A stretch of 64,000 bases of DNA from assembly GCA_941918925.1 (NCBI GenBank), contig OW799237.1:12071201-12135200 (forward strand), in the 5' to 3' direction. How positions within the stretch are numbered: position 1 is the stretch's first letter; every line of letters starts with the position of its first letter. The stretch is from Phyto melanocephala (Eukaryota > Arthropoda > Insecta > Diptera > Rhinophoridae). Both the position numbers and the translations under genes were made by a program. A model generated the notes under the pieces. That model was not told the origin of the DNA. It was given only the letters and a program-made list of their open reading frames with translations, and did not search any database. This document shows, piece after piece, positions 1 through 12,469 of this stretch.

Positions 1-1250
1 TTGTCTTAAAATTTTTATATAACATGTTGTTGTTTTTCGTAAGCTTTGATTTCTAATTTAGACATATTCCTTAAGCTAAGTTTGCATTAAAAAATAATTA
101 ACTATTTTAAAAATTAAATATTTTCTGCTAAACTGTAATAAATATTTTTCTTGTTAAATAGAACTGGCACACGCATTATCGGCCATGACTTTTGACTAAA
201 AAAAAAAACAATCAACTAGCAAAAAGGATTAGTGATTAAATTGCGATATGCTGGTAACTATTTTTAATAGAAATTGTTTTACTTTAACCTTCAACTACCC
301 CTAGACACAACATCGTACACATCATCGTTATCATTATTACCGAGAATATGTATTAAAGCCCACCACCATCACCATATAGCCTTCGTCAGAAAAGCAGCAG
401 CAACTCCATCACTTTTACCAGAAGCGTCATTACAATGATTTTTATTTTACTGTGTATAGCAATAGCGTTCAATAATGATGGCAGCCGTAATGGAGGCATT
501 TAACCTCCTGTTACTGACAACGGACACAATAAGCGAATGAGTGAGTGAATAAATGAACGAATGAATTGAACTGATGAAACAATTTGTTATGTTGTTGCTG
601 CTGCTATCTATTTACTCGGCAGCAAAATTTTCATTGTATTGTGTTTGCCTGTGATTCTAATGATAACGTTAATATAATGACTAGATGAACCAGAACCGCA
701 CAAGATAATGATTACAGTTTTCCCTTTTTTTTCTTTTTGTTTTTCACTTTTTTTCAGTTTGATTGTGGTTGGTGGCTGTAAGGACTATACAGATGTTGTA
801 AGCGCTTATGTGAGAAAAATGATGATGATGCTGGCAATGATGTTGTTGAAATATTTTTACAGACTTTATTATTTTGCCTTCAAAATTTTCGCTGACACAC
901 TCATACACATTAACACTGATGATGGCCCAGCGAATTTCATATTTTCAGTGTAACTTTTTTTATTACGATTTTTTTTTCTAAATTTCATTAAAATAATTGA
1001 TGATGAGAGCAGATATGCTCATGCTATAATTTGCAGCAATCTCTATAAAAATATTTTTATGTCGCAACATTGATACATAATTAAACTTCAAAAACGTGTT
1101 AACAATTATTTAAATTGAATTATGATTTATGGCCAAAATAATGATGATAGAAATATTTTAATAAAATTGAAAATTTAACACATCTACTCATCTACTGTAA
1201 AATTATATTGATTAAAGGAAGAAAAATTCAATCGGTTTAAAGTAATTGTG
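1..1250. other. AT-rich non-coding DNA, no gene recognised
   Basis: No splice-bounded coding segment or transposon protein was recognised on either strand. Positions 300-480 are richer in CA/CAT trinucleotides and positions 580-620 in TTG/CTG triplets, as is common in fly introns. An 81-codon open frame at 708-953 has low-complexity, hydrophobic composition and no family resemblance, so it is not called. Confidence 0.5.
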
Positions 1251-1259
1251 GAATTTTCA

Positions 1260-2570
1260 AACAAAAACGTTAAATGTAGGAAATAAATGGTGGCATAAGG
1301 TACTAAAAAAATTTATATTGTGGAAATATCTTAGGAACTTGTCATAAATATATCCTTTTTTTCAAACAAATAATATTTTTAACCTTTTACAGGTTTTATA
1401 ACAATGCAATTAAACACATCTAAATATCACATGCTTTAGAAGAAATTTTTAATTTTTTTAGTTTTTTATTTGAAAAATTATTTTCTTATAGTATACAAAT
1501 TTGCCATATTATTTACGTTACAACTTATAGTCTTGTATAAAGTTTTCACACATTTCTGATAAAAATTATTTTTTTGAATATTTTGCCAGCTACTCATATA
1601 TCCTTTTTTTTAAACTACAAATTTTGACATAAAATAATTGCATGCCAAACCACCTTGCAGTTATTATTTAAAGTAAGACAAAATAAATTGAAGAAACAGG
1701 ACCGACATTTTTTAAAAAATTTTCACTTAACAAGTTAGCACTTTTAATAGAGTTCACAAATGTACAAGAACATTTTTCATTTTCCTTATAATGTCTAACC
1801 CGTCCATATATCCTTTTTTTGTAAAATAAAATTTTTTTTAGTTTAATTCCTTATTAAAGAGAAGCTGAAATATATATTTTCAAATAATGGTCAGTGAAAA
1901 TAAAATTTAAATAATTTTACGCTTCTTGAAAACAGTTATATACAAACAAAAATCCTGTATCGTAATTAATAAATCTATATAAAAATTTTATATATGTATG
2001 TCAATAATAATTACAGCTATTTATAGTTTAAAAATTGGTCATAGCTCATTTCATTATAGTATTATTTACGTTTATTTGTTACGTTTTTTACCTATTTAAA
2101 ACAAGTAAAATAGTTAAAAATAATATAGTATATACGATAATAAGGTTTTCAAAATTTTATTGTATTTAAAAAAATAAACACAATTTGGTAAGATTTTTTT
2201 ACACTACAATTTATAGCATTAAATGATGGTGTTTTATGCATAAGAAATCATTTTAATTTGTTTCTTAATTTTGAGCTGGCCATATATCCTTTTTTGGTAA
2301 AACATGATTTTTTCCAAAAAAAAAAAAAAAAATATGGTATAAATTTGCTGCTGTTATTACATCTTATATTTTTTACGTTTTAATTAAAAAATCAAGAATT
2401 TCAATTATTTATAGCAAAAAATTTAAAATTACAAAAAAATAAAATCCTTTTTATAATTCAAGTCGTGTTTATAAATGAGCCTTAAAAATTAAAAATATAA
2501 TTATATTTCCTTCGTCGCTTGAAAAGCCGTTGACATATCCTTTTTTTTAAACTACATAAAATATTATATT
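1260..2570 (+). repeat. Degenerate repeat field with ATATATCC-T7/8 core
   Basis: The core ATATATCC (once ACATATCC) followed by six to eight T occurs five times. Its CC lies at about 1354, 1602, 1812, 2288 and 2539, giving spacings of about 248, 210, 476 and 251 bases, close to one or two units of roughly 240 bases. Two copies continue with TTAAACTACA and several are preceded by a CC/CA-rich stretch. Between cores there are further loosely shared phrases such as TACAA(C/T)TTATAG. This looks like an old, strongly diverged tandem repeat; a self dot-plot is needed to prove a unit length. Confidence 0.45.
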
Positions 2571-4445
2571 TTGATGTAGGATTAAAACAATTCAATAAGT
2601 ATTACAAATTTTTACTGTTTTTTTTATAAATATGTCAACGTACTTGTAAGAAAAAGTTTTTAAAAAATAATTTATTATGTGTTAAATTTTTTTACTTTAA
2701 TCCAATTTTATAACTATCTTGTCTAAAATATGGATATTTTCTAAAAAAGGCTTAACTAGTAGGACCATAGAAAACAGTTGAAAAGGGTTACTAAATTAAT
2801 AACAATTTTAAAGAGTGCTTCAATTTTATTACATCTTTTTTCAGATAATTTTTAATATTAAAACTTTTTCATTTTAAAACAAAGAAAAACTCTGATCTAG
2901 CTGGTTTTTCCTTTCATCTGACGCCCTAAAATTTAAAACTCTTAAATGTACATTTTCATTTTAAAATTCCGGCTGATAGAACGTGTTGAAAAAAATAAGC
3001 AAATTAGTTTAATAAAAACTCAAATTCAAACCCCTTTTAGTAAAAAAAAAGCAGACCAGTTGTTAGCCTTTGAACATTTATTAGTATTTTTTTTTAAGCA
3101 AATTTACAGTTCACTGAACACAACGCATGAAAAAATCTCATACAACAGAAAAAAAGAAACTTAACATCATCAAAGAAAAATTCTTTGTTTAACACATTTT
3201 TTCTCAAACTCAAAAAAAATCTGTACAAAAAACTGCGTGACCAAAAAAAAATCATGTTTGTTTTAGAAATCACACTCTCCATATAAAAGAAGTATTTGCT
3301 TAGTTGGCCTTGCTCAGCTACCCTTCTGCGGATAAAGAAAACAAACCTTAAGTCTTTATTTTTAATTGATGTTTGTTTTTATTTTTTTTTATGATGCCTT
3401 CATTTAGGCTGTTGGTGTGAACAAATTAATGAAAAGGCCGGAAAAGAAATTTAAGTCAAAGGCAATATAAAAAAACACAGCATTGACGCTTAAAATTTTT
3501 TATTATTTTCTTTAAAATTTGTTCAAACATCAACCGGGTTTTTTACGCAAAGCGTGTTTCTTTTTTTTATTGCAAGTGTTTGTTTAGTCTATTGTTTTGC
3601 TTGTTGTTTTGACTTATTTGAAAATCTATTACAGACATTTTTATTTAGATAAGGGTTTTGCGTTTTCGTTTCAAATATTGTTGTTTTAATTCATTATTTG
3701 TTGTTGTAATTTTTATTATTTTGACTTTTACATTTTGTTTAACATTTACGGTCTGTTTATGTTTTTCTTTTGTGAACTTTTTTTAAGGTCTTTAAATGTT
3801 GATTTTTCTCATAAAATTATATGCTACGCTGCAAGGAGAAGCAGGCATATTAAGTAGCTTAGACAGTTCGGAGAAAGGACAAACAAACTGAATTCTATAG
3901 TATAGTATAGTGAATGGCCAATAGTCTAAGTGGCTAATAGTGAAATACGCATCAAGATATATAATAAAGTTTGCCAGAAATATTTTTATAAAAATTTTTG
4001 AAGGATATGAAAGGATACTTTTTTCAGAAATTGTTTTTGTCGGACAAATTAAAGAAATATTTTTTTCTTCATGATATGCTTTATTTTCTTGTTAATACAA
4101 TGTATTCGATATTTAAATTTTTTTGTCCTGCACAAGTTAGAAGTCCTATTACAACGACAAAAGGGAAAAATAAAATTGTTAGAATTATTTGATCTGTGGG
4201 ACAATAGTTTTTTTTTTTGTGATTTCTATATTTTGTTTACTCTTTCTTAGGTCTTTGGATTTTTCCTACCAAAAGGGTTCGGATTTCAGATTTTTTGCCT
4301 TTTCTTGCTGTTAAGTGCCTTGAAAAGACTCATATCAAAGTCGAGACCCCTAACACATATTAATTTTTTTATTTATTTATTAAAGTCAATGGATACGAGA
4401 TCCTTACAGACTTTTAAATTTTATTATTAAAAAATAAAATTATTA
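2571..4445. other. AT-rich non-coding DNA, nothing recognised
   Basis: Contains poly-A/T runs, a short TATAG microsatellite near 3897-3911 and only short low-complexity open frames. No coding exon, RNA gene or transposon end was recognised. Confidence 0.45.
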
Positions 4446-4447
4446 TA

Positions 4448-4904
4448 AAGGGTTTGCCATCTAACATTTTATTTTTCAACTAGTGCTTATCCTTCCGCTG
4501 AACGAATATGGTTGTGTATACGCTTGGACAACGCTAGAAAATATTGCGCCATTACTTGGCCGATTTTGCCAAAAAAAAAAATCATCAAAATTGTCGCATT
4601 TGGGGCACAGAAAATCCGCACGCATACATTGAAAAGCCGATACAAAACGAGTCACTGTTTAGTGCGGATTTTGGTCCAGAGGCATAATTAGGCCATTTTT
4701 CTTCGAAAATGAGCAAGGAGTGGCCGTAGTTAATGGCGATTGTTATCGAGCCATGTTGAACGAATTTTTGTTTACAAAAATTGAAGAGGAGAATATTGCA
4801 TTCAACATTTGGATTCAACAGGACGGCGCTACGTGCCACACAGCCGAAGCTACACTCGATGTTTTGCGCCCTGTTTAAAAAAAAAAGTTATTTGGCGGAC
4901 TTTT
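4448..4904 (+). mobile_element. Mariner-like deletion derivative, copy 1
   Basis: A short Tc1/mariner relative bounded by AAGGGTTTGCC on the left and GGCGGACTTTTT on the right with TA on both sides (4446-4447 and 4905-4906). It starts with the transposase N-terminus (MVVYTLGQR at about 4509) and then jumps to the catalytic-core region: WGTENPHAYIEKP, an EQGVAVVNGD stretch and QQDGATCHTAEAT, where the D of QQDGA is the second catalytic aspartate. The segment with the first catalytic aspartate (DEAHF) is missing here, and the C-terminal third is lost. It cannot encode a working transposase. The same build recurs at 29746-30283 and 44870-45303. Confidence 0.8.
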
Positions 4905-4929
4905 TAGATTTTACAATATTAATGTTTAA

Positions 4930-6040
4930 ATAAAAATCAATGTTTTAATAAAGTTTATTTAATTCAAAACCACTTTTTAAAAATTAACTAGAGCTGGCAT
5001 AACATGTTTGAAAAGTTTAACAGATGGTGAATAAAAATAATGAGAAGAAGAGATGGTACATTAAAAGAGATACTTTCAATCAAATTGAGAACAAATGTTA
5101 CATTTAGCATCGTCCTTAGACTTTTTATCGTTGACAACTTTATAACTGCAAATCTACTATTACAAGGTACTAGGTTTAACGGATTCCACTGTGGGTCTTG
5201 AAGACAAAACAAGAGAAATTGTTTTAACACAGACTCAATGCCTTTGTTGTAAACATTGTACGTTGAATCCTAAATTAATAAACCATATTCTAGAAAAGGC
5301 CTGACCAGGGAAGTATACAACTGTAAACTCCTTCAACCAGCGCTTTTTTTAATCCAAGTCCTGTACGTGCTTTGCGAACAGTAACAAATAAATGCTGAAT
5401 AAAATTGAGCTTTGAATCTAACAAAATTTTAAGGCCGGAGATGGTTTTCAGTCTGTCTAGAGTATGATCGTTTAAGTGATACTTCACACTAATATGACAT
5501 CCACAACAAAAAACAGAAGAAAAGTGCATTAACATTTTTCAGGTTGCATTTTCATTTGCATTTGTTTAAGATTCTACTAACAACTAAAACAGCTGACAAT
5601 ATGCTCAGCGTTATAATTATAACTAAGGAATATTTTGACGTCGTCAACATACATTAGACCATACGAGAATTAAATCGTATTTGGTAAATCATCCTGGCGG
5701 GATACCAAAAACAACAGCAATTGGTTTAGAAGTAATATTTTTAAAACAAATTTTTTGCCTTCTATTCGTCAAGTACGACTAAATCCACTAAAGACAGTTT
5801 TTGGTATCTCTATCAGATTAAGTTTTTTCATTAGAAGTATATGATGGATTTTAGCTTTACTAAAGTCAGTGTAAATTGCATCAGCTTGATCCTGTTCAAC
5901 AAAACCACGATTCACTAGCATAGTAAAGTGCAGCAGACTACTAACAACCCAACAAGCCTTTCGACAACCATGTTATACAGGAGTCAATATAGAATACAAT
6001 TGATGAGAAATAACTATTATTGTTAACACCATGTGCCTTA
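4930..6040 (-). mobile_element. Non-LTR retrotransposon (jockey/CR1-like RT) remnant
   Basis: Minus-strand translation shows reverse-transcriptase blocks in order but with stops and frameshifts. DQADAIYTDFSKA lies at about 5890-5855, PIAVVFGIPPG near 5720-5690, and a YVDDVKIF catalytic motif at about 5650-5625. The C-terminal thumb part ILLDSKLNFIQH follows at about 5440-5400, then KTHSG and the region around NLVPCNSRFAVIKL. The DNA-polymerising enzyme of such elements copies their RNA into the genome at a nicked target. The 3' end reaches about 4930-4985, directly beside the mariner copy ending at 4904. It belongs to the same broad group as the pieces at 17714-18423 and 50329-51150. It is a dead copy. 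Confidence 0.8.
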
Positions 6041-7340
6041 ATGGGAATTGTGTTTAAAGGTATAGCTATCACAGTACTCCCATGCTCTGTCATCATTTGT
6101 CTCATAAAGTATTTTATTTGTTCTTGTTTTCTTTAAGCTAAATTTCAACATTTTTTTAGTTTAGTTTAATTACCACTTTCTTTAGACTATGTTGCACTTT
6201 ATTTTTAATTAAATATAAATTTTCAAGTGTGTTTTAGATTCTGCTTACTCTAATAACTTTAGAATTTTCTTTACAACAAATTACTTACGCTGTTTTTTTG
6301 AAAAATTTTTATGATTTTTTTGTAGCTTTCATTATTTCATTTAGCCTGTTTATTTTCTTTTTATTTCAACTTTCCGTTTTTATTACACTCATAACGACTG
6401 CCTGTTGCCAACATTCATTACGCCGTTGTAACGTTTTGTAAAGTTGATGCTTAAAAAAAAATAATTTAAATGTACACCTGCATATGACAAAGAAGGTCTG
6501 TTTATGACAGCTGATACTTAGTCAGTGCTTTAATTTAGAGTTTTATTATTTTTTTTCTTTTTTCCTTTAAGGTTTGGGTTTTGTTTATTAGGGACCTTTT
6601 TATATTCCTCAAATTTTGATCTTTTAATGAAGTTTTTTAATTTTTTTTCATTTAACTTCTTACCACTCGTTCTTAACATAATAATTTATTTATTCAATAT
6701 CATTATCCATCTATAACTAAATGTGGGTATTTTGGAAAAAAATCTCCCGCACCTTCTTTTTTTAGTTACAAGACCTTTTAATTTAAAATTATTTTTTTTT
6801 ATTTCTTAACATTTTCTTTTTGTAATTTCCTTAACTTAAATGTTCAATGAACACGTAATGCAAAGGTAGAGGGAAAAGTGAAAAAAATGGACAGAAAAGG
6901 AAATTCCTAAATTTCTGACAAATGGAAAAAAAACATCAGCATTACCCTGCTGGATGACCAAGTCAACACTTTTGTCAAATATTTTGGTGACTTTTTGGTG
7001 ATGTTATCAACTTAACGCCTAACTTTTTACATTTTAAAAGAAAACACAGAACCAATGTAAAAAGTGGACAGTAAAAATGCTTTACATGAAATTTTGTAGT
7101 TCTCTTTTGCATTTAAAAATATTATTTGAATTTAATTAGGAAAAGAGTACCAGCAGTGTAGATCAGAATTACTTAATTAAACTAGTGAATACCTGGTTCC
7201 AATATGGCTATGTGATCTTATAAGAGCAACATCACGAGTGTGTTTTCAATAAAAAGAACATTTCAAACGTCTATAGCAAAGATCATTGTATGGGGTATAA
7301 TTGGTCAGTAGTATGAGTGAAATACAAAAAGACATAATTT
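6041..7340. other. AT-rich non-coding DNA, nothing recognised
   Basis: Poly-T/poly-A rich sequence without a supported gene, RNA or transposon boundary. Confidence 0.45.
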
Positions 7341-7344
7341 TTTA

Positions 7345-7895
7345 ATACCAACTTGGAAAATGCTAAACCCTTTCAGGGGTTGAAGAGGGAACTTAAAGTT
7401 GGGGAATAAAAGAACACTTAGAACAGTGTCAGAATAGTGCTGGCATTAAAGTGATAAACGTACTGCGGGGTGACCCTTATCCTGAAAAATAAAAGCAGAT
7501 TCTAAAACTGAGTGGACAAACACTTGAAAGATTAACTAGTACGAGTGTAGTAATAAGTCACCGGCTGATGAGAACTCATCTAGCACACAAAAGACTTTCG
7601 GATGAGATGCCATATAGAGCATGCGAACAAGAGGATGATACTTTGGAATATTATATCTGTACGAATATTCTGACACTATGCTGAATTTGGAATACCTAAG
7701 AAATTCGGATTAGAAATCCCTAAGTAACTTTGATAAAACTGGATTCTTAAACTAATCAAAATATGGTCATTTTCAATCCTTTAGAGCGCACAACATGCCA
7801 TTTGGACATGCATGTATACCTCTTATAGGTTTGAGCTTTAAATTCCCATTGTTTTCAACATAACCTAACTTTATACTAGTGTAAAAGTACCGACA
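7345..7895 (+). mobile_element. RNase H-type LINE 3' end, decayed copy
   Basis: This stretch aligns by eye with the better-preserved LINE at 28906-29566. Shared landmarks in the same order are AATGCTAAACCC (7358), GAGAACTCATCTAGC (7570), GAGCATGCGA.GA.GAGGATGA (7620), GAATACCT (7690), GAGCGCACAACATGCCA (7783) and the 3' end TTTTCAACATAACCTAACT. Many stops and indels remove any coding capacity. The end again has an AACCT-like tail, so that tail appears to be a property of the family. Confidence 0.7.
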
Positions 7896-8555
7896 TTTCC
7901 TGCGGGGTATTAAGAGTCAATCTAACTAGAGCGCATAAGAGATGAAAGTAAATGGCATACAAATGATGAGAAAGGCAGGACATTTGTTTGATTTTAAAAC
8001 TTACAACGTGTAAAGTGTAATGCATAGAACTCTACTTGCATACCAAGGCAATCACATAGTTTAACTTTATATGTGTATTGAAGTTGAGGGGTTCGTCTCT
8101 GCTTTTTTTATTAGTCTCTTCTATTTTTCCATTCCTTTTATTTTCAACATTTTTAAAAATAGTATAACGGAAACGAATGTACATTTCTTTAACATCTCAG
8201 ACTTACACTCCCCTTCGATAGCCTTCCTTCAATGTATGCGGTGCAAAGATAGCTTTGACGAGGCAATAAGAATAAGTGCATGTAGTTAGTAGATTGACAG
8301 TTAAATGTTTAAAGATAATTTCTCGAATTGCAACAATTGTTTTAATTTATAAGGATTTGTTAAGAGAGCGAACTTGGAATTTTTTACGTTTGCAATACCA
8401 CTTTAACAATCAATGTTAAATAAATTAGTTTGTTACGTTTGCTTTTAAAATGGAATAATTGTTAAGGCAATGTGCAGTAAGTGTGTCATTGAAAAATGTT
8501 TTTTTTTAGTTCAAAGTAAATGGCTTGGAAAACAAAATTAAATTGTTATTCTCTA
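7896..8555. other. Non-coding DNA, nothing recognised
   Basis: Contains a 72-codon open frame (8071-8289) with no family resemblance and no splice or translation context; not called as a gene. Confidence 0.4.
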
Positions 8556-8559
8556 TCTA

Positions 8560-8720
8560 ACTATATACATATATATGACTGACTGACTAGTTCATCATTG
8601 CACAGTCTAAACGCATAAAACTAGACATGAAATTTGGACAGTGGGTTCTTCTTCTGATGTATAGGTTCACTGTACTCAATTTCTTTAATCGGAAACTTTA
8701 AGGTGGTAAAAAAAGGATAA
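8560..8720 (+). repeat. Dispersed-repeat-like segment with TGACTGACTGACTAG
   Basis: TATATATGACTGACTGACTAG is followed by a phrase of the style CTAGACATGAAATTTGGACAGTGGGTTC. In style this resembles non-coding dispersed repeats of flies that begin with a TA-rich run and GACT repeats. I recognise the style only; the family and limits are not established. Confidence 0.3.
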
Positions 8721-9690
8721 AATTGGTAACCTTATTTATGTTAAGATAAAAATGAAACTCCTTAGGGAAAAACGGGTACTTTTTTGTTAATCTATTTAAC
8801 TTCCAAATACACAAACATTAGAAAAATAATTTAAATTGAATAAGGTAGCCCGCGAAAAAAAAACAAAAGATTTTTTGCACTTTTTTATAAGAGGTAAAAA
8901 TTGTCATACAATACATACAATTCCTAATTACTGGACGAATTCGTATAAAATTTTTAATATAAATTTTACATACAAGATTTTGTAATTTAGTGAAATCTTA
9001 AAAATACATCCATAACAGGGAAGAAAGGGATAAACTCGGAAAGCAGTTTAAAACTTTTTGGAACGTATTTTTCATTATGCAAAAGGGAGACGATTTATTT
9101 ACTTTAAATCATGTCAATTAAAATATTTCATTGTTATACCATGTTCACACATGCACCTTAATTGTCAATTTATAATATTCTCGCAATTAAAGGCCTTTAT
9201 TGAGCTCAATTTACCATACTAAAAATCACTTATAAATTGCTTAATTGTTTCACTTATTGTCCAAAACTCGAAATACAACTCTTGAGAAGTATGTTCAGTG
9301 AGAAGAAAATTCTATAGGTGGCATTTCTAATGTCAAAGAAATAAATATACAAAAAAATAAAAATATGGAAAATTGTTGATGGAAATTTAAATATAATGCT
9401 TAAATAAATTCAAATACATACATATACGTATGTATGTAAATATAATTGTAAATATATTTTATGAACAGGAAAAAACTGAAGAGAAGGCATTATTTGATTT
9501 GGGATAAATACATCGTTTTTTTACAGCTATCAAATGCTAATGGAGTAAGCTAAATTGTGTATGTGTGAACACCTTTTTTAATTGCTCAATCAACAGTAAA
9601 TTGAAACAATTAAAAATATCCGTCTGAAAAGCATATTAAATAAATACATTTTAAACTTAAAATTTGTACATTAATATGGAAAACCCGAAC
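8721..9690. other. Non-coding DNA with a possible small TIR element
   Basis: Mostly featureless AT-rich DNA. TGTTCACACAT at 9142-9152 is answered by its exact reverse complement at 9561-9571, giving an 11-bp inverted repeat 430 bp apart, with CAATTAA nearby on both sides. It could be a small MITE, but no target duplication is visible. Confidence 0.3.
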
Positions 9691-10450
9691 AGGTAATTTT
9701 TATTTTTGTATAGTTATTTTTGTATTTTTTACGTTTAAGAATCTTGATATCTAAAATTACGTACTATTGATCCAAGTTGAGATTAAAAATAATGTAAGTG
9801 ACCCAAATAGTACCTTTATGCAGTTTTATATTGCTGTTTTTATTTTAAATTTTTTGTATGAGTGACTATTGAAATTAAGGCGACCGAAAGGTTACTTTTT
9901 CGCTGTTAACTATACTTTTCGTATTTTCTACGTCTATTAATCCAGGATCTAAGTTACGGCATAAAAAATTTTAAAATTCTTATTAAAATCTCTATACCAA
10001 AAGCACAGTGAGAAAAATTTACATCATTATCGAATGCTGTAATTTGCCCTCAGATTTTTTAAATTACGGACTATGATACAAGTTGAGATTGAAAATATAT
10101 TGGGCGACACAAAATTTTTATGGGACTTTTTGTATTTTCTACATTAATGGATCTAAATTTTCTAAATAGGGACTATTGATTCCAGTTTATATTATGATCG
10201 ACCCATCGCGTTTTTATGGTACTTTTGGTATTTTCTCATTTATGTAGCTAGAGTTTTGAAAAAAGGGATTAATAATTAAAGTTTAGAATGAAAATTAGAT
10301 ATTCAATACAAAAGGTACTTTTTCACATTTTTATGGGACTTTCTTTATTGCTTATGTTTTTGAGAATACAAAGAATTCCGAAATTAGTTACTATTAATAT
10401 AAGCTGTGTTGGGAAGTTTTAAAGAACGAAAACCAGTTAATTTTCTAATT
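9690..10450 (+). repeat. Degenerate ~100-bp tandem repeat
   Basis: A composite unit recurs: TTTTTATGG.ACTTTT, then GTATTTTCTACGT, GATCTA, AAATTAGGGACTATTGAT, CCAAGTTGAGATT and a GACCCA/GACACA stretch. The GTATTTTCTAC phrase lies at about 9721, 9921, 10131, 10228 and 10342, so spacings are about one or two times 97-115 bases. Divergence between units is high, indicating an old array. Confidence 0.6.
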
Positions 10451-10855
10451 TTTTTGGTACAATAAAATTTGCATTATCTAAGTTTATGATTCAACATAAT
10501 GGAAACAAAGCCGCTCAGGCAGAAACAAGTAAATAATTCAACTCTATTTACTCACTTTTCGATATTCTAAATAAAAGTTATTAAACAAACAAGTTTTTAA
10601 AAATTTAATAAAAAATTATTTAGCAATTAGAAATAAACTTGAGTATTGAATAAATAGTAAGAACTGCGATAGCGAATTATGGAATATATTTTAATTCTTA
10701 CTACTATTTTTTTATCAATTTTAAATATTTTCTAAAATATTATAAAAACTGATCTACCTTATCTGAGTTTAGCATCTTCATGGGGAAAAATAATTTTTAA
10801 AACAATGCATTTAGACTGATATTTAAATTTTAATTCAGGCTTGAGTTCATATTAA
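10451..10855. other. AT-rich non-coding DNA, nothing recognised
   Basis: No supported feature. Confidence 0.4.
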
Positions 10856-11582
10856 CATTATTACAACTTGCCGTTAGTTTAAGTTTGGATTTTTCGTGCC
10901 CGATAAATAGTTTTGAATTATTAAATTTTAATGTGAATCATTTTTATTTTGGCTTAAGTTCATTTATTCTTTTATTTAATTTTATAATTCAAATTAAATA
11001 AAATTGTAACCATTTTTAGGAATATTCTAATATAAAAGAATAAAAAAGTGTCATTTAATAGGTGAAGTAAAAATTAAAAAAAAATTTTTAAACTTAATAC
11101 TAAGATTCACTAATTCAAATTTCATTGAATTGTAACATAAATAGGAATTTTCATTTACATGGTAGTATACCGATAAAGAGTGCTGATGATGAAATCAAAG
11201 CTGATTTCGCAAATGCATTCCACTCGGCTAGGTTAGATCCGGCAGCCGCCCGAAGGCATAGCTCACTTGGGTCCTCCGAGGGTCCCGTTGTGATAAAACT
11301 CGGCTAATATCGGAAATAATTTTAGAAAGAATATTCCTAAAAATGGTTACAATTTAATTTAATTTGAATTATAAAATTAAATTAAAGAATAAATGAACTT
11401 AAGCTAAAATAGAAATGATTCACATTAAAATTTAATATATAGTAAAAGTTCGAATAAAAATATAAATATATAGTTTTGCATTATTACAACTTTCATTTTT
11501 TATTAGTATTACTATTAATATTAAAGCGATTTATCGGTAAAAAAAATATCCTGCCTTAAACTAACGGCAAGATGTAATAATG
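10856..11582. mobile_element. Fold-back (long-TIR) transposon with interrupted arms
   Basis: CATTATTACAACTTGCCGTT at 10856 is mirrored by AACGGCAAGATGTAATAATG ending at 11582. Inside these ends a second, very well conserved inverted pair of about 110 bp lies at about 10917-11028 and 11327-11442, including AATGTGAATCATTT and GTAACCATTTTTAGGAATAT. The right arm is longer because about 90 bp of extra sequence separates the outer and inner blocks. No transposase is present. The centre holds a SINE-derived piece (11210-11306). The same terminal sequence occurs alone at 17183-17245. Confidence 0.8.
11210..11306 (-). mobile_element. SINE 3'-body fragment inside the fold-back element
   Basis: GGTTAGATCCGGCAGC and TAGCTCACTTGGGTCC followed by GGTCCCGTTGTGATA match the body of the SINE at 37976-38185 in the same relative orientation. 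The GC content is much higher than in the surrounding DNA. A short open frame across it is incidental. Confidence 0.6.
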
Positions 11583-12469
11583 GCCCTTGTTGCGACAAGG
11601 AATTTTTTTTTTAATTGTGATCAATGATATAGTGAATATAAATTTAAATTAAAATATTAGTTTAAAACGAAAAGTTCGATAGAAAAAAATGCAATACATT
11701 AGTTTATTATAAAAATAAATTTCCAAATATTTAAATCAACGTTAACAGACAAACACATGTTCACTTATCTGTATAGAAACATATACTAATGTGCTTTGAA
11801 ACTTTTTAATGCATACATTTCAATAAACAGCTATTTAAAACTTTTTAATGCAACCAATAAAATCTGACACATACTCAGTCACACAGACACGCTGTCAATA
11901 CAAGACAGATGGATTTAAAAGTAAAGACAATCAAACGTAGACAGACATACCGACCAATTGACAGACAGCCTGAGAAAACAACAGAGACATTGATGAGCAG
12001 CCAGACAGGTTAACACATGTTCAAACTTGCGCACACTTATGTAGAATATGCTGTTTTGTTGTAAATTAAATTTTTTAAGAAAGATCATGTGGCATTTGAA
12101 TTTTCCCCCAGTTTTCAAATGTAAATATGTGTGAAATAGACGTACACACACACACAACTCAGTTGTGTAATATTTATTTCCTATAACTCCATAATGAGAT
12201 GCGAAACAAAATCGAAAAATATGTCGAACTTTTTTCGCATTTTCTTGATTTCAATATTTTTTTATGGAGAAAATTCTTTCTTTTTCCAGCGGCAATATTA
12301 CAAAGTTTTATGTAAAAACAAAATGTTAAAAAAAAGTTTTTTGTTTTATGCCAAAATATTATTGATAAATTTGCGAGAAAATTTTTTGTTTTTCTTTTAG
12401 AAGTTTTTTATGATGGGTAATAAAACAAAACATTAAAAAATGATTTTGGAAAAAATATTGTTTTTAAAT
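11583..12469. other. Non-coding DNA with CAGACA-rich stretch
   Basis: Positions 11870-12010 are rich in CAGACA/GACAGA phrases, a weak simple-sequence signal. No gene recognised. Confidence 0.4.

Noticed and set aside
9142..9571. 11-bp inverted repeat TGTTCACACAT as a MITE
   Set aside because: Short, no target duplication and no second copy in the window; kept only as a note in the region entry.
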